Source: Meridianimarinicoccus roseus (GTDB lineage Bacteria; Pseudomonadota; Alphaproteobacteria; Rhodobacterales; Rhodobacteraceae). Taken from it: a stretch of DNA of 64,000 nt. A model generated the notes under the pieces. The model ran no database searches. It was not told where the DNA came from and saw only the letters and a program-made list of their open reading frames with translations. This document shows, in pieces, positions 1 to 8,747 of this stretch (positions are counted from its first letter, which is position 1; the number at the start of each line of letters is the position of its first letter). The position numbers and the translations under genes are program-made. The stretch covers positions 1-64,000 of the forward strand of contig NZ_QGKU01000060.1 of NCBI RefSeq assembly GCF_003172915.1, in the 5' to 3' direction.

Positions 1-486
1 GGTTTGTGTGATGGTGTAGGGGGGGTTGATGTCGTGTTCTTGCAGGTTCGCTCCGGGGCCGATGCGGTCGATGACGGCGAACAGGCCCGGGGGGTGCAGC
101 GGGGTCAGCACGCCGTGCCAGGTGCCGCGGCGCAGGTTGATGCCCTGGCCGGGGGCCGTCACGAAGGCCAGCGGGCGGCCCGGCACCCCGCCGTCGTCGG
201 GCGCGACCACCACAAGGAACGGCTCGGGCCCCATCGGCACGAAGGCCTGGCTGCCCTCCGGGTGCCGCTCCAGCAGGTCGAGTTCCAGCGGCAGCGTGCG
301 CGGCACGGCCTGGAACAGGCTGATCCCCGCCCGCCCGTCGCCGAAATCCAGCCCCGCCCGGTCGTGGAACCGCCCGCACAGCCCGCGATTGATGATCCGG
401 TCCGGCGCCCCCGCCGCCTCCAGCACCTCGCCGAAGGGCGCGAACCCGGCCTGCGTCAGCGGCTGTGCGGCGATCGTCCGGCTCAT
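1..486 (-). CDS. allA: Ureidoglycolate lyase, 3' end cut by window edge
   Basis: Would split ureidoglycolate into glyoxylate and urea, the last step of allantoin breakdown in the cytoplasm. 162 codons are visible from an ATG at 486, and the frame is still open at base 1. E. coli AllA is about 160 residues, so only a few C-terminal residues should be missing. The AllA-like pattern is clear: an N-terminal APFGEVLEA stretch, an INRGLCGRFHDRA segment, and later a FLVVVAPDD strand followed by the cupin-like GTWHGVLTPL segment, which carries the conserved histidine. The start overlaps the stop of the upstream allantoinase gene by four bases (ATGA), so the two are translationally coupled in one purine-degradation operon. 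Confidence 0.9.
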   Translation of the reverse strand, partial: MSRTIAAQPLTQAGFAPFGEVLEAAGAPDRIINRGLCGRFHDRAGLDFGDGRAGISLFQAVPRTLPLELDLLERHPEGSQAFVPMGPEPFLVVVAPDDGGVPGRPLAFVTAPGQGINLRRGTWHGVLTPLHPPGLFAVIDRIGPGANLQEHDINPPYTITQT

Positions 487-1898
487 CGCGCCAGCAGGTC
501 CCGCACCCGCAGCGCCGCGATCCGTTCCACCTGGCGGCAGGCCTCGGCGAACTCGGCCTCCGGCGCGTTGCCCAGCCGCCGCTCGAACGCGCGCAGGATC
601 CCCGCCTTGTCGTGGTCGCGCACCGCGATGATGAACGGAAAGCCGAACCGGTCCGTGTAGGCCGCGTTCAGCCGCGTGAACGACGCCCGCTCCGTGTCGG
701 TCAGCGCATCCAGCCCCGCCCCCGCCTGTTCCGCCGCGCTGTCCGCCGTCAGCCGCCGCGCCGCCGCCAGCTTGCCCGCGAGGTCGGGATGCGCGCGCAG
801 CACCTCCAGCCGCTCCGCCTCCGATCCGCCGCGGAACGCCCGCACCAGCGCCGAGGACAGCCCCGTCGCCGTGTCATGCGCCGGGCCGAGTTCCAGCGCG
901 AAGGCCCGCTCCGCCACCCAGGGCGAATGTTCGAACACGCCGCCGAAGGCCGCCACGAACCCGGCCCGGTCCATCCGCGACGGGCGCGTTCCGGCCGCCG
1001 CGGGCGGATGGGTCGCCGCCCAGTGATCCGCGATCTGCTCGCGCGTGGCGAACCACACCCCGTCATGGCCGCGCACGTGATCGAGGAACCGGCGCAGCGC
1101 AACCGCCCGCCCCGGACGCCCGGCAAGACGGCAGTGCAGCCCCACCGACATCATCTTCGGCGCGCCCGCCACCCCTTCGGCGTAAAGACAATCGAAACTG
1201 TCGCGCAGGTAGGTGAAGAACTGCTCGCCCGAATTGAAGCCCTGCGGCGTGGCGAAGCGCATGTCGTTCGCGTCCAGCGTGTAGGGCACGACCAGCTGCG
1301 CGCGCCCGCCCGCCTCGATCCAGTAGGGCAGATCGTCGGCGTAGCTGTCCGCGACATAGGCGAAGCCGCCCGTCTGCGCGGCCAGCTCCACCGTCTGCAT
1401 CGAACAGCGCCCGGTGTACCAGCCGCGCGGGGCTGCGCCCGTGACCTCGGTGTGCAGGCGGATCGCCTCGGCCATGTCGGCGGCCTCCTGCGCCGGGTCC
1501 ATGTCCTTGTACTCGATCCATTTCAGCCCGTGGCTGGCGATCTCCCAGCCCGCCGCCTGCATCGCCGCAACCTGTTCGGGGCCGCGCGCCAGCGCCGTGG
1601 CCACGCCGAACACCGTGACCGGAAGGTCCGCCATCATCCGGTGCAGCCGCCAGAACCCGGCCCGCGCGCCGTATTCGTAGATCGATTCCATGTTCCAGTG
1701 CCGCTGGCCCGGCCAGGCCGCCGCGCCCACGATCTCCGACAGAAACGCCTCCGACGCCGCGTCCCCGTGCAGAACGCAGTTCTCGCCCCCCTCCTCGTAG
1801 TTCAAAACGATCTGAACCGCGATCCGCGCACCCCCAGGCCAGCAAGGATCCGGAACCAAAGGCCCATGACCACAAAAATCACGAGGGTAACGAGACAT
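483..1898 (-). CDS. puuE: Bifunctional allantoinase (PuuE type) / OHCU decarboxylase
   Basis: A 471-residue fusion. Residues 1 to about 300 resemble the metal-independent PuuE allantoinases of the polysaccharide-deacetylase fold (NYEEGGE near residue 33, later NSGEQFFTYLRDSFD and MMSVGLHCRLAGRPGR). Residues 309-471 form a full OHCU decarboxylase domain, with the catalytic His370 in a HPDLAGK motif and the FGFPFIIAV signature at 418-426. Together they would decarboxylate OHCU to S-allantoin and then open the hydantoin ring to allantoate. The ATG at 1898 is chosen over a longer frame because a GGAGGA ribosome site lies just upstream. The gene diverges from uraH, the enzyme for the preceding step. 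Such fusions are known in alphaproteobacteria, so this is unusual in layout but not new. Confidence 0.93.
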   Translation of the reverse strand: MSRYPRDFCGHGPLVPDPCWPGGARIAVQIVLNYEEGGENCVLHGDAASEAFLSEIVGAAAWPGQRHWNMESIYEYGARAGFWRLHRMMADLPVTVFGVATALARGPEQVAAMQAAGWEIASHGLKWIEYKDMDPAQEAADMAEAIRLHTEVTGAAPRGWYTGRCSMQTVELAAQTGGFAYVADSYADDLPYWIEAGGRAQLVVPYTLDANDMRFATPQGFNSGEQFFTYLRDSFDCLYAEGVAGAPKMMSVGLHCRLAGRPGRAVALRRFLDHVRGHDGVWFATREQIADHWAATHPPAAAGTRPSRMDRAGFVAAFGGVFEHSPWVAERAFALELGPAHDTATGLSSALVRAFRGGSEAERLEVLRAHPDLAGKLAAARRLTADSAAEQAGAGLDALTDTERASFTRLNAAYTDRFGFPFIIAVRDHDKAGILRAFERRLGNAPEAEFAEACRQVERIAALRVRDLLAR

Positions 1899-1936
1899 AA
1901 AGAAAATCCTCCGGAAGATGGGGCGTAACGTTACCC
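1885..1936. promoter_or_regulatory. Inverted repeat in the puuE leader, possible operator
   Basis: GGGTAACG at 1885-1892 is repeated in inverted orientation as CGTTACCC at 1929-1936, and the second copy sits inside the perfect palindrome GTAACGTTAC (1925-1934). The pair brackets the puuE start and ribosome site in the 157-base puuE/uraH divergent region. A regulator binding here could block puuE expression; the nearby LysR protein is a candidate. The first half is also coding sequence (codons RYP), so chance is possible. Confidence 0.3.
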
Positions 1937-2055
1937 TTAATCCAGAACAATCCCGAAGTTTTTCAAAAAGAAATTGAAGGACTGTCGTGCCCGTGCCGCT
2001 TTGCCCCATGACCTAGATCCGGCCTATAAGGCAGCAGGCGAAAAGGAGCGGCCCC

Positions 2056-2409
2056 ATGACCGGTTATCTGACGACCCATGTGCTCGACACGGCGCGCGGC
2101 TGCCCCGCGGCCGGACTGCGGATCGAGCTTTTCCGCATGGAAGGCGACACTCGAAGCTTGCTGGCCACGCGTGTCACCAATGACGACGGGCGCACCGACA
2201 CTCCGATCCTGCCGCAGGACACCTTCGCTACCGGCAGCTACGAGCTTGTGTTTCATGTCGGCGCCTATCTCGACGCGACGGGCATTCCGCCGGAGATGCC
2301 GCGCTTCCTGGACATCGTGCCGCTGCGCTTCGGAATGTCCGAGGCGGCGCATTACCACGTGCCGCTGTTGCTGTCGCCGTTCGGCTATTCGACCTATCGG
2401 GGCAGCTGA
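2056..2409 (+). CDS. uraH: 5-hydroxyisourate hydrolase (transthyretin-like)
   Basis: Hydrolyses 5-hydroxyisourate, the product of urate oxidation, to OHCU. At 117 residues it has the normal HIUase length. It begins [14 protein letters not shown], where the His and the VLD segment are family hallmarks, and it ends in the diagnostic YRGS tetrapeptide that closes the transthyretin-like active site. There is no signal peptide, so it is cytoplasmic. AGGAG lies nine bases before the ATG. It is transcribed away from puuE and converges on the LysR gene, overlapping its 3' end by 16 bases. With PuuD and the PuuE/OHCU fusion it completes the urate-to-allantoate sequence within this window. Confidence 0.95.
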   Translation: MTGYLTTHVLDTARGCPAAGLRIELFRMEGDTRSLLATRVTNDDGRTDTPILPQDTFATGSYELVFHVGAYLDATGIPPEMPRFLDIVPLRFGMSEAAHYHVPLLLSPFGYSTYRGS

Positions 2410-3311
2410 GCGCGCAGTTCCGCGCCGATCCGGTCGATCACGAAATCCATGAACAGCCGCGTCTTGGGGTCCTGCCGCCGTCGGTGGGTGAACAGGCACG
2501 CCATTTGCACCGGCTCGGGCGGGGTGTCCACGGCCACCGGCACAAGGCGCCGGGCGGCCAGATGCTCGGCCACCTCGAACACCGGCTTGAGCGCGATGCC
2601 ATTTCCTGCAAGCGCCCAGTCGGTCAGCACATCCCCGTCATCGGATTCGAACCGCCCCGTGACCGCAAAGCGGCGCGGCCCGTCGGGCGTGAGCAGCCGC
2701 CACTGGAACTCCGTCGCTCCCGGAAATCGCAGATTCAGGCAGTCATGCCCGTCCGCGATCAGGTCGGCTCCGTCGCGCGGCATCCCGCGCGAGGCGACAT
2801 AGGACGGCGCAGCACACAGCACCCGGTCCACATCGGCGATCTTGCGGATGCGCAGCGTGCTGTCCTCGGGCTGGCCCAGGAAGAACGCAAGATCCAGCCC
2901 TTCGGTCGTCAGGTCCACCTTCCGGTCGGTCAGCCTCAAGCGGATGCTGACATCGGGGTAATGCTGCAGGAAGGCGGTGACTTGCGGCGCGATCAGGCGG
3001 CGCCCGACCCCCAGCGGAGCGGCGACGAATAGCGATCCGCGCGGGTTCTCGGTGATGTCGACGACCTGCGCCTCGGCCGCATCGACCGCGTCCAGAATTT
3101 CGCAGGCTCCGCCATAGAATGCCTTGCCCTGCTGCGTTGCAGTCAGGCTGCGCGTGGTGCGCTGGAACAGCCGCACGCCAAGATGCTCTTCAAGCTGCGA
3201 GATGCGCGAGGACGTGACCGCTGGCGAAATGCGCAGGTCGCGCCCGGCGGCGGACATGCTGCCCAATTCGTAGACGCGCACGAAGGTCCGGATGTTGTCC
3301 AGATATGACAT
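2394..3311 (-). CDS. LysR-family transcriptional regulator of the urate genes
   Basis: 305 residues with an N-terminal winged helix-turn-helix (residues 1-60: [20 protein letters not shown], then [27 protein letters not shown]) and a substrate-binding co-inducer domain. The ATG at 3311 is chosen because the LysR domain begins there; the longer frame adds unrelated sequence. It diverges from puuD, with 101 bases between the starts, and lies inside the purine-degradation genes. A local role as urate-pathway regulator is therefore likely, with urate or an intermediate as co-inducer (inference). Its 3' end overlaps uraH. Specific target and ligand cannot be read from sequence. Confidence 0.88.
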   Translation of the reverse strand: MSYLDNIRTFVRVYELGSMSAAGRDLRISPAVTSSRISQLEEHLGVRLFQRTTRSLTATQQGKAFYGGACEILDAVDAAEAQVVDITENPRGSLFVAAPLGVGRRLIAPQVTAFLQHYPDVSIRLRLTDRKVDLTTEGLDLAFFLGQPEDSTLRIRKIADVDRVLCAAPSYVASRGMPRDGADLIADGHDCLNLRFPGATEFQWRLLTPDGPRRFAVTGRFESDDGDVLTDWALAGNGIALKPVFEVAEHLAARRLVPVAVDTPPEPVQMACLFTHRRRQDPKTRLFMDFVIDRIGAELRAQLPR

Positions 3312-3314
3312 CTT

Positions 3315-3344
3315 CTTGGTATTTTTGATGCTCCTTGGTAATTT
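3315..3344. promoter_or_regulatory. Direct repeat between lysR and puuD, probable LysR site
   Basis: CTTGGTATTTT at 3315-3325 is repeated as CTTGGTAATTT at 3334-3344. The 19-base period is close to two helical turns. The repeats lie within the lysR leader in the divergent lysR/puuD region, which is where LysR proteins usually bind to control both themselves and the divergent target. The AT-rich repeats stand out from the GC-rich surroundings. Confidence 0.4.
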
Positions 3345-3412
3345 GCGTCGATAGCAGAACATTCCACGGTCGCATAGGGTGCTCAGGACCTTCGACAATT
3401 GGGGAGAGTGCA

Positions 3413-4645
3413 ATGTACGACCTGGCCATCATCTGGGACTGGATCGCCTTCGGCGTGCGTTGGCTGCATGTCGTCACAGCCATGGCGTGGATCGGCGCGT
3501 CGTTCTACTTCATCGCGCTGGATCTTGGCTTGCGGAAGGCTCCGGGCGCGCCGGTCGGCGTGCATGGCGAGGAATGGCAGGTGCATGGAGGCGGCTTCTA
3601 CCACATCCAGAAGTACCTCGTCGCGCCGGAGCACATGCCCGAGCACCTGATCTGGCACAAATGGCAAAGTTACGTGACCTGGCTCTCGGGTGCCGCGCTT
3701 CTGATGATCGTCTACTGGGTGGGCGGAGAGCTGTTCCTGCTCGATCCGACCAAGGCGGATCTTGCGCTGTGGCAGGGCATCTTGATATCGGGCGGATCGC
3801 TGACCATCGGCTGGCTGTGCTACGACGCGCTTTGCAAGTCACGGCTGGGCGATACGCCGACGGTGCTGATGCTGTTGCTGTTCGCTCTGCTGGTGGTCAT
3901 GTCCTGGGGCTATGCGCAGATCTTCACGGGACGCGCCGCGCTGCTGCACCTCGGTGCCTTCACCGCGACGATCATGACGGCGAACGTGTTCTTCATCATC
4001 ATGCCGAACCAGCGCATCGTCGTGGCTGACCTGAAGGCGGGGCGCGTTCCGGATGCGAAGTATGGCAAGATCGCAAAGCTGCGGTCCACCCACAACAATT
4101 ACCTGACGCTGCCGGTGATCTTTCTGATGCTGAGCAACCATTACCCGCTGGCCTTCGGCACGCAGTACGCCTGGATCATCGCGAGCCTCGTGTTCCTGAC
4201 CGGCGTGACGATCCGACATTATTTCAACACGATGCACGCCAGTGGCAAGGGGCCGAACTGGACCTGGGCGGCGACGGCGATCCTTATGGTGGTGATCGCG
4301 TGGCTGTCGAGCTACCCGGCGATGGACAGCATCGAAGAGGCCGAGGCCCGCACGCTGACCGATTACGAACAGCGCCTAGTCGCCGCCGACGGATTCGAGG
4401 ACGCTTATTACGCCGTGCTGGGCAATTGTTCGATGTGCCACGCGCGTGAACCGGTCTGGGCGGGCCTGCGATGGCCGCCGAAAGGTATGGTGCTGGAAAC
4501 CGAGGGGGACGTGGCCCGGCACGCGCGGCAGGTCTATCTGCAGGCAGGGGCGAGCCACGCCATGCCCCCGCCCAACGCCGTGCAAATGGACCCCGAGGCG
4601 CGCGCGCAGATCGTCGCGTGGTTCCGCGCAACGCAGGGGGGCTGA
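3413..4645 (+). CDS. puuD: Membrane-bound urate hydroxylase with cytochrome c domain
   Basis: Oxidises urate to 5-hydroxyisourate at the cytoplasmic membrane and passes electrons to the respiratory chain, unlike the oxygen-using soluble uricase. 410 residues. The N-terminal part (about 1-310) is a multi-spanning PuuD_N domain (DUF989) with conserved WLHVVTAMAWIGASFYFIAL and THNNYLTLPVIFLML segments. The C-terminal part is a c-type cytochrome domain with a heme site Cys339-Ser-Met-Cys342-His343 and a later Met-rich stretch (SHAMPPPNAVQM) able to supply the axial ligand. The ATG at 3413 follows a GGGGAGAG ribosome site. It diverges from lysR and converges on the ureidoglycine aminohydrolase gene. 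Confidence 0.95.
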   Translation: MYDLAIIWDWIAFGVRWLHVVTAMAWIGASFYFIALDLGLRKAPGAPVGVHGEEWQVHGGGFYHIQKYLVAPEHMPEHLIWHKWQSYVTWLSGAALLMIVYWVGGELFLLDPTKADLALWQGILISGGSLTIGWLCYDALCKSRLGDTPTVLMLLLFALLVVMSWGYAQIFTGRAALLHLGAFTATIMTANVFFIIMPNQRIVVADLKAGRVPDAKYGKIAKLRSTHNNYLTLPVIFLMLSNHYPLAFGTQYAWIIASLVFLTGVTIRHYFNTMHASGKGPNWTWAATAILMVVIAWLSSYPAMDSIEEAEARTLTDYEQRLVAADGFEDAYYAVLGNCSMCHAREPVWAGLRWPPKGMVLETEGDVARHARQVYLQAGASHAMPPPNAVQMDPEARAQIVAWFRATQGG

Positions 4646-4659
4646 CGCCTGCTGAAGGT

Positions 4660-5484
4660 TCAGCGGCGCGGCAGCGCCATGTGCCGGTTCACGTCCTTGT
4701 AGAGCAGGTAGCGGAACGGCCCCGGGCCGCCGGCATAACACGCCTGCGGGCAGAACGCGCGTAGCCACATGAAATCGCCGGCCTCGACTTCCACCCAGTC
4801 GGTGTTCAGCCGATAGACCGCCTTGCCTTCCAGCACATAGAGCCCGTGTTCCATGACATGGGTTTCGAGGAACGGGATGACGGCACCCGGTTGAAGCGTC
4901 ACGATGGTCACGTGCATGTCGTGGCGCAGGTCGGTCGGATCGACGAACCGGGTGGTCGCCCAGCGGCCTTCGGTGTCAGGCATCACCGACGGCGCGATGT
5001 CCTGTTCGTTGGTCACGATCACATCGGGCTGCGGCAGGCCCTGCACTGGCTCGTAGGCCTTGCGGATCCAGTGGAAGCGCAACGCCCTATCGCTCTCGTT
5101 GCGCAGCGTCCAGTCAGCCCCGGCGGGCAGATAGGCGTAGCCTCCCGGCGCCATGACATGCGTGGCGCCTTCGACTCGCAGCGTCGCAGACCCTTCCACC
5201 ACGAACAGCACGCCCTGCGCGCCCGCGTCGGTTTCGGGGCGATCCGATCCGCCTCCGGGCGCTACTTCCATGATGTATTGCGAAAACGTTTCGGCAAAGC
5301 CGCTCATGGGGCGGGCCAAAACCCATAGACGGGTCCCTTCCCAGAAGGGAAGGAAGCTGGTGACGATGTCCTGCATCGTGCCTTTCGGGATCACGGCGAA
5401 GGCGGTCGTGAACATCGCGCGATCGGTCAGAAGCTGGGTCTGGCCGGGGTGGCCGCCGGTCGGGGCGAAATAGCTTTCGGGCAT
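4660..5484 (-). CDS. allE: (S)-ureidoglycine aminohydrolase (bicupin)
   Basis: Converts (S)-ureidoglycine to (S)-ureidoglycolate with release of ammonia, feeding AllA. 274 residues with two cupin halves: the first around [29 protein letters not shown], the second around [43 protein letters not shown]. The second half carries the conserved Glu/His metal ligands and the FCPQ(A)CYAGG active-site loop typical of UGHY. The start is set at the ATG at 5484, which follows an AAGGAAA site; upstream in-frame sequence is not conserved-looking. The gene diverges from thyA. Allantoate amidohydrolase, the step between PuuE and this enzyme, is not in the window. Confidence 0.9.
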   Translation of the reverse strand: MPESYFAPTGGHPGQTQLLTDRAMFTTAFAVIPKGTMQDIVTSFLPFWEGTRLWVLARPMSGFAETFSQYIMEVAPGGGSDRPETDAGAQGVLFVVEGSATLRVEGATHVMAPGGYAYLPAGADWTLRNESDRALRFHWIRKAYEPVQGLPQPDVIVTNEQDIAPSVMPDTEGRWATTRFVDPTDLRHDMHVTIVTLQPGAVIPFLETHVMEHGLYVLEGKAVYRLNTDWVEVEAGDFMWLRAFCPQACYAGGPGPFRYLLYKDVNRHMALPRR

Positions 5485-5686
5485 GGGGTTTCCTTCTGCG
5501 AAAGTGATACCGGCCAGAAGGCGCACGGTCGACCTGGCAACACCAGTGACATTCGTCCGACAGCACCTTTCGGGATGTTTTGACAATCCCCGCCGCCACC
5601 GCCCGGGGCGCGAGTTCCGGCTTGGCGGCGGCGGCGCGGCCCCGTATCACGGGGAACAGCGACGCAGACAAGCGAAAGGCGTGCCC

Positions 5687-6520
5687 GTGCAGCAGTACCA
5701 CGATGCCCTGAGAACAGTCCTTTCCGAGGGCGTGGAAACCAGCGACAGGACGGGCACCGGCACGATCGCTTACTTCGGGCTGCAACAGCGTTACCGGCTG
5801 GCGGACGGCTTTCCGCTGGTGACGACCAAGAAGCTGCATCTGCGCTCGATAATCCATGAGCTTCTGTGGTTCCTCGCGGGGGATACCAATATCGCTTACC
5901 TCAAGGCCAACGGCGTTCGGATCTGGGACGAATGGGCCGACGCCAACGGCGATCTCGGCCCTGTCTACGGCAAGCAGTGGCGCAGCTTTTCTGCGCTGGA
6001 ACCGGCGGGGCAGGGGCCAGACGGGGCGCCGATCTTCCTGTCGCGCGGTGTCGACCAGGTCGCCGACCTTGTCCGTGCGATCCGCGACACGCCCGACAGC
6101 CGCCGCCTGATCGTGTCTGCATGGAACCCCGGAGAGGTGCCGCAGATGGCGCTGCCGCCCTGCCATACCCTATGGCAGGTGCGCATCCTCGGCGGCAAGC
6201 TGCACCTGCAGCTCTACCAGCGCTCGGCTGACATGTTCCTCGGCGTTCCGTTCAACATCGCGTCCTACGCGCTGCTTCTGGTGATGCTAGCTCATGTCAC
6301 TGGCTATGAACCGGGGGATTTCGTGCACAGCATCGGGGATGCGCACATCTATTCCAACCATATGGACCAGGTCCGCACCCAGCTTGCGCGCAGCCCCAAG
6401 CCGCTGCCGCAGCTTCGGATCATTCGGCAGGTGCCGTCGATCTTCGACTTCACCTACGAGGATTTCGAGGTGACGGGCTATGATCCCGATCCTGCGATCC
6501 GCGCCGAAGTCGCGGTCTGA
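5687..6520 (+). CDS. thyA: Thymidylate synthase
   Basis: Makes dTMP from dUMP using methylene-tetrahydrofolate. 277 residues from the GTG at 5687, preceded by GAAAGG at seven bases; a GTG two codons upstream is the alternative. Motifs in order: the phosphate-loop arginine region SDRTGTGTI, the [11 protein letters not shown] segment with the paired arginines, the catalytic Cys159 in [29 protein letters not shown], and DAHIYSNH near the C terminus. Length is slightly above E. coli ThyA (264). folA follows after three bases, a usual arrangement because ThyA turns methylene-THF into dihydrofolate, which FolA recycles. I see no clear promoter in the 200-base divergent gap before it. Confidence 0.96.
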   Translation: MQQYHDALRTVLSEGVETSDRTGTGTIAYFGLQQRYRLADGFPLVTTKKLHLRSIIHELLWFLAGDTNIAYLKANGVRIWDEWADANGDLGPVYGKQWRSFSALEPAGQGPDGAPIFLSRGVDQVADLVRAIRDTPDSRRLIVSAWNPGEVPQMALPPCHTLWQVRILGGKLHLQLYQRSADMFLGVPFNIASYALLLVMLAHVTGYEPGDFVHSIGDAHIYSNHMDQVRTQLARSPKPLPQLRIIRQVPSIFDFTYEDFEVTGYDPDPAIRAEVAV

Positions 6521-6523
6521 CCG

Positions 6524-7003
6524 GTGCTGAGCGTCATCGTCGCCCGCGCTCGCAACGGCGCCATCGGCAAGGAAAACACGATCCCTTGGTCCGCGCCCGA
6601 GGACCTGGCCTTCTTCCAGCGCGAAACCACGGGCGGCGCGCTGATCATGGGCCGCAACACCTGGGACAGCCTTCCGGTGAGACCGCTCAAGGGGCGTTTG
6701 AACCTGGTCGTGTCGGGAACGATGCCCGCGTCCGAAACGGTTTGCCGCAGCGTGGCCGAGGCGATCGCGCGGGCCGAGGCGCAGGGCTATCGGCGGCTTT
6801 ACGGGATCGGTGGCGCGCGGATCTACCGGGACACTCTGGCGCTGGCGGACCGGCTGCTCATCACCGAGGTGGATCTGGAAGTTGCCGACGCCGACGCGCT
6901 GTTCCCGGCTGTGGACGACGCGGACTGGCGCTGCGTCGGCAGCGTGCTTCTGCGCCACGCTGACCCGAGCTGCAAGTTGCACGAATACCTGCGAAGAAAC
7001 TGA
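6524..7003 (+). CDS. folA: Dihydrofolate reductase
   Basis: Reduces dihydrofolate to tetrahydrofolate with NADPH. 159 residues, the standard DHFR size. It has the N-terminal VIVARARNGAIGKENTIPW block with the substrate-loop Ile-Pro-Trp, the LAFFQRETTGGALIMGRNTW cofactor segment (usual form GRKTWES), and the C-terminal IGGARIYRDTLALADRLLITEVD block. It starts with GTG three bases after the thyA stop, so it is translated from the thyA message. It converges on the potC-like gene. No signal peptide or fusion is seen. Confidence 0.95.
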   Translation: MLSVIVARARNGAIGKENTIPWSAPEDLAFFQRETTGGALIMGRNTWDSLPVRPLKGRLNLVVSGTMPASETVCRSVAEAIARAEAQGYRRLYGIGGARIYRDTLALADRLLITEVDLEVADADALFPAVDDADWRCVGSVLLRHADPSCKLHEYLRRN

Positions 7004-7024
7004 CGCCGGGCCTTGCCGCGCGGC

Positions 7025-7876
7025 TCAGGCCCTGCGTTGGAAGGCGATCATCAAAAGCGCCAGAAGGCTGGATCCAACCATCAACAGCAGCGACACCGCG
7101 TTCAGCAGGGGGGTGGACCCTTCCTTCAGCCGGTCGAACATCGCGATGGTCAATGGTGCGTCTGACCCCACCAGCATCAGCGTGGTGTTGAAGTTCTCGA
7201 AACTCATCAGAAAGCCGACCACGAAGGCCCCGACCAGCGCCGGCATCAGATAAGGGATCGTCACGGTGCGCACCGCCGTGAGCCGGTTCGCACCGAGGTT
7301 CAGTGCTGCCTCTTCCAGCGTCCGGTCGAACTTTTGCAGCCGTGCAGCGATGACAAGCGTCGTGATCGTCGTGATGAACGAGAACTGCCCAAGCACCACC
7401 AGCAGCAGGCCGGGGCGAAGGGCCTGGATGTCCCACTGCGCTAGGTCCCACGCGGTGTTGGCGACCCGCGATGAGAACACAAGGATCGAGATGCCCAGCA
7501 CAATGCCCGGCACCACGAGCGGCAGCAGCATCAGAACGTAAAGCAGGCCCTTGCCGCGGAATTCGTACCGGTTGAACAGGAACGCGTTGCAGGTTCCGAC
7601 CGCGACCGACAGCGCGGCGACGCACAGGCCCACGAAACCCGAGGTGCCAAGCGCGCGCAGGATCGGCCGTTCGTGGAAGACGCCGATCATCGGGCGTTCG
7701 GCGCCGAAGAACCAGGCCAGCGTGAACCCCTCCCAGGGAAGCGACGGGAACTGGCTGTCGTTGAAGGCGAACGCCGCCACTACGGTCAGCGGCAGGGCAA
7801 GGTAGACGAAGAACAGCACGACATAGGCGGTGTAAGCTGCCCGGAGCGCGCCGTTGCGGGGAATGCTGGGGATCAT
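7025..7876 (-). CDS. ABC transporter permease, PotC-like
   Basis: Inner-membrane subunit of a type I importer of the spermidine/putrescine (PotABCD) class. 283 residues, about six membrane segments, with the cytoplasmic EAA loop visible as LEEAALNLGANRLTAVRTVTIP before a final pair of membrane helices. It is the last gene of a four-gene operon read leftwards (binding protein, ATPase, PotB-like, PotC-like), with ten bases to the upstream permease. The substrate cannot be decided: this transporter class covers polyamines, other amines and related solutes. Its 3' end converges on folA. Confidence 0.88.
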   Translation of the reverse strand: MIPSIPRNGALRAAYTAYVVLFFVYLALPLTVVAAFAFNDSQFPSLPWEGFTLAWFFGAERPMIGVFHERPILRALGTSGFVGLCVAALSVAVGTCNAFLFNRYEFRGKGLLYVLMLLPLVVPGIVLGISILVFSSRVANTAWDLAQWDIQALRPGLLLVVLGQFSFITTITTLVIAARLQKFDRTLEEAALNLGANRLTAVRTVTIPYLMPALVGAFVVGFLMSFENFNTTLMLVGSDAPLTIAMFDRLKEGSTPLLNAVSLLLMVGSSLLALLMIAFQRRA

Positions 7877-7886
7877 CGCGCCGCCC

Positions 7887-8747
7887 TCATCCCATCGTCT
7901 CCCGAAGCGTCTGCCCGGTCAGCCGCAGCGTGCCCCAAACGATGACCGAGGAAAGAAGCAGCAGAACGAAGCCAAAGGCGGCGCCCAGCTCCCAATTGAA
8001 GCGCAGGATGAACTGGGAATAGATCAGTTCCGTGAACCAGAGGCTGTCCTTGCCGCCCAGCATGATCGGCGTCAGATAGTTGCCGAGGCTGAGCATGAAC
8101 ACGACGATGCAGCCCGACACGATGCCGGGCATGGCATGGGGGATCACGATTTCGCGCAGGATCGACGGTGCGGAACCACCGAGGTCGTAACCAGCCTCGA
8201 TCACCGCGTCGTCAAGACTGTCGAGCGTCGTGATCAGCGGCACGACCATGAACAGCATGGACGTATAGACCAGCCCGACCATGATCGCCGCGTCGTTGTA
8301 GAGAAGTTCCACGGGGCCAGCGGCCAATCCGGCCCATTGCAGCAACGACGATACGAGGCCGGTTTCGCGCAGCAGGATCATCCAGCCGAAGGTGCGCACC
8401 AGCTCCGACACCCAGAACGGCACGAGGCACAGCAGGAACAGCACGCTCCGGGTGCGCCCGCGCGCAAGCTTGGCGATGTAGTAGGCGACCGGAAAGCCGA
8501 TCAGCAGCGTCAGCGCCGTGGCCAGAACCGACATGATCGCGGTGCGGGCGAAGGTCATCAGGTACAGAGGTTCGTCCAGAAAGGTGCCGTAGTTGGCGAA
8601 GCTGGTAGTGTATTGCCCTACCCCGATCCGTTCGCGCAGCGACACGAGGAACAGGTCTATGTGCGGGATCACGATCAGCAACGTCAGCCACAGCGCCGCC
8701 GGCGCCAGCAGCAGCACGAAGCCAAGCCGCGCGGAGGTGCCGGTCAT
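7887..8747 (-). CDS. ABC transporter permease, PotB-like
   Basis: 286-residue membrane subunit pairing with the PotC-like protein. It starts at the ATG at 8747, which overlaps the ATPase stop by four bases (ATGA); the longer open frame upstream is a shadow of the ATPase gene. The first membrane helix is LGFVLLLAPAALWLTLLIVI. The EAA loop is in EAGYDLGGSAPSILREIVIP near residue 190, followed by GIVSGCIVVFMLSLGNYLTP, a segment characteristic of PotB-type permeases. It is translationally coupled to the ATPase, consistent with 1:1 assembly in the transporter. Confidence 0.88.
   Translation of the reverse strand: MTGTSARLGFVLLLAPAALWLTLLIVIPHIDLFLVSLRERIGVGQYTTSFANYGTFLDEPLYLMTFARTAIMSVLATALTLLIGFPVAYYIAKLARGRTRSVLFLLCLVPFWVSELVRTFGWMILLRETGLVSSLLQWAGLAAGPVELLYNDAAIMVGLVYTSMLFMVVPLITTLDSLDDAVIEAGYDLGGSAPSILREIVIPHAMPGIVSGCIVVFMLSLGNYLTPIMLGGKDSLWFTELIYSQFILRFNWELGAAFGFVLLLLSSVIVWGTLRLTGQTLRETMG

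Noticed and set aside
465-1928. Long plus-strand open frame of 487 codons opposite puuE
   Set aside because: It is the antisense shadow of a strong minus-strand gene; the translation is Arg/Pro/His-rich without domains.
5580-5610. TTGACA at 5580-5585 as a promoter for thyA
   Set aside because: No acceptable -10 box at 16-18 bases, so it was not listed as a feature.
7008-7032. GGGCCT/AGGCCC inverted repeat between folA and the potC-like gene as a terminator
   Set aside because: Six-base stem with a 13-base loop, overlapping a stop codon, and no U-run; too weak to call.
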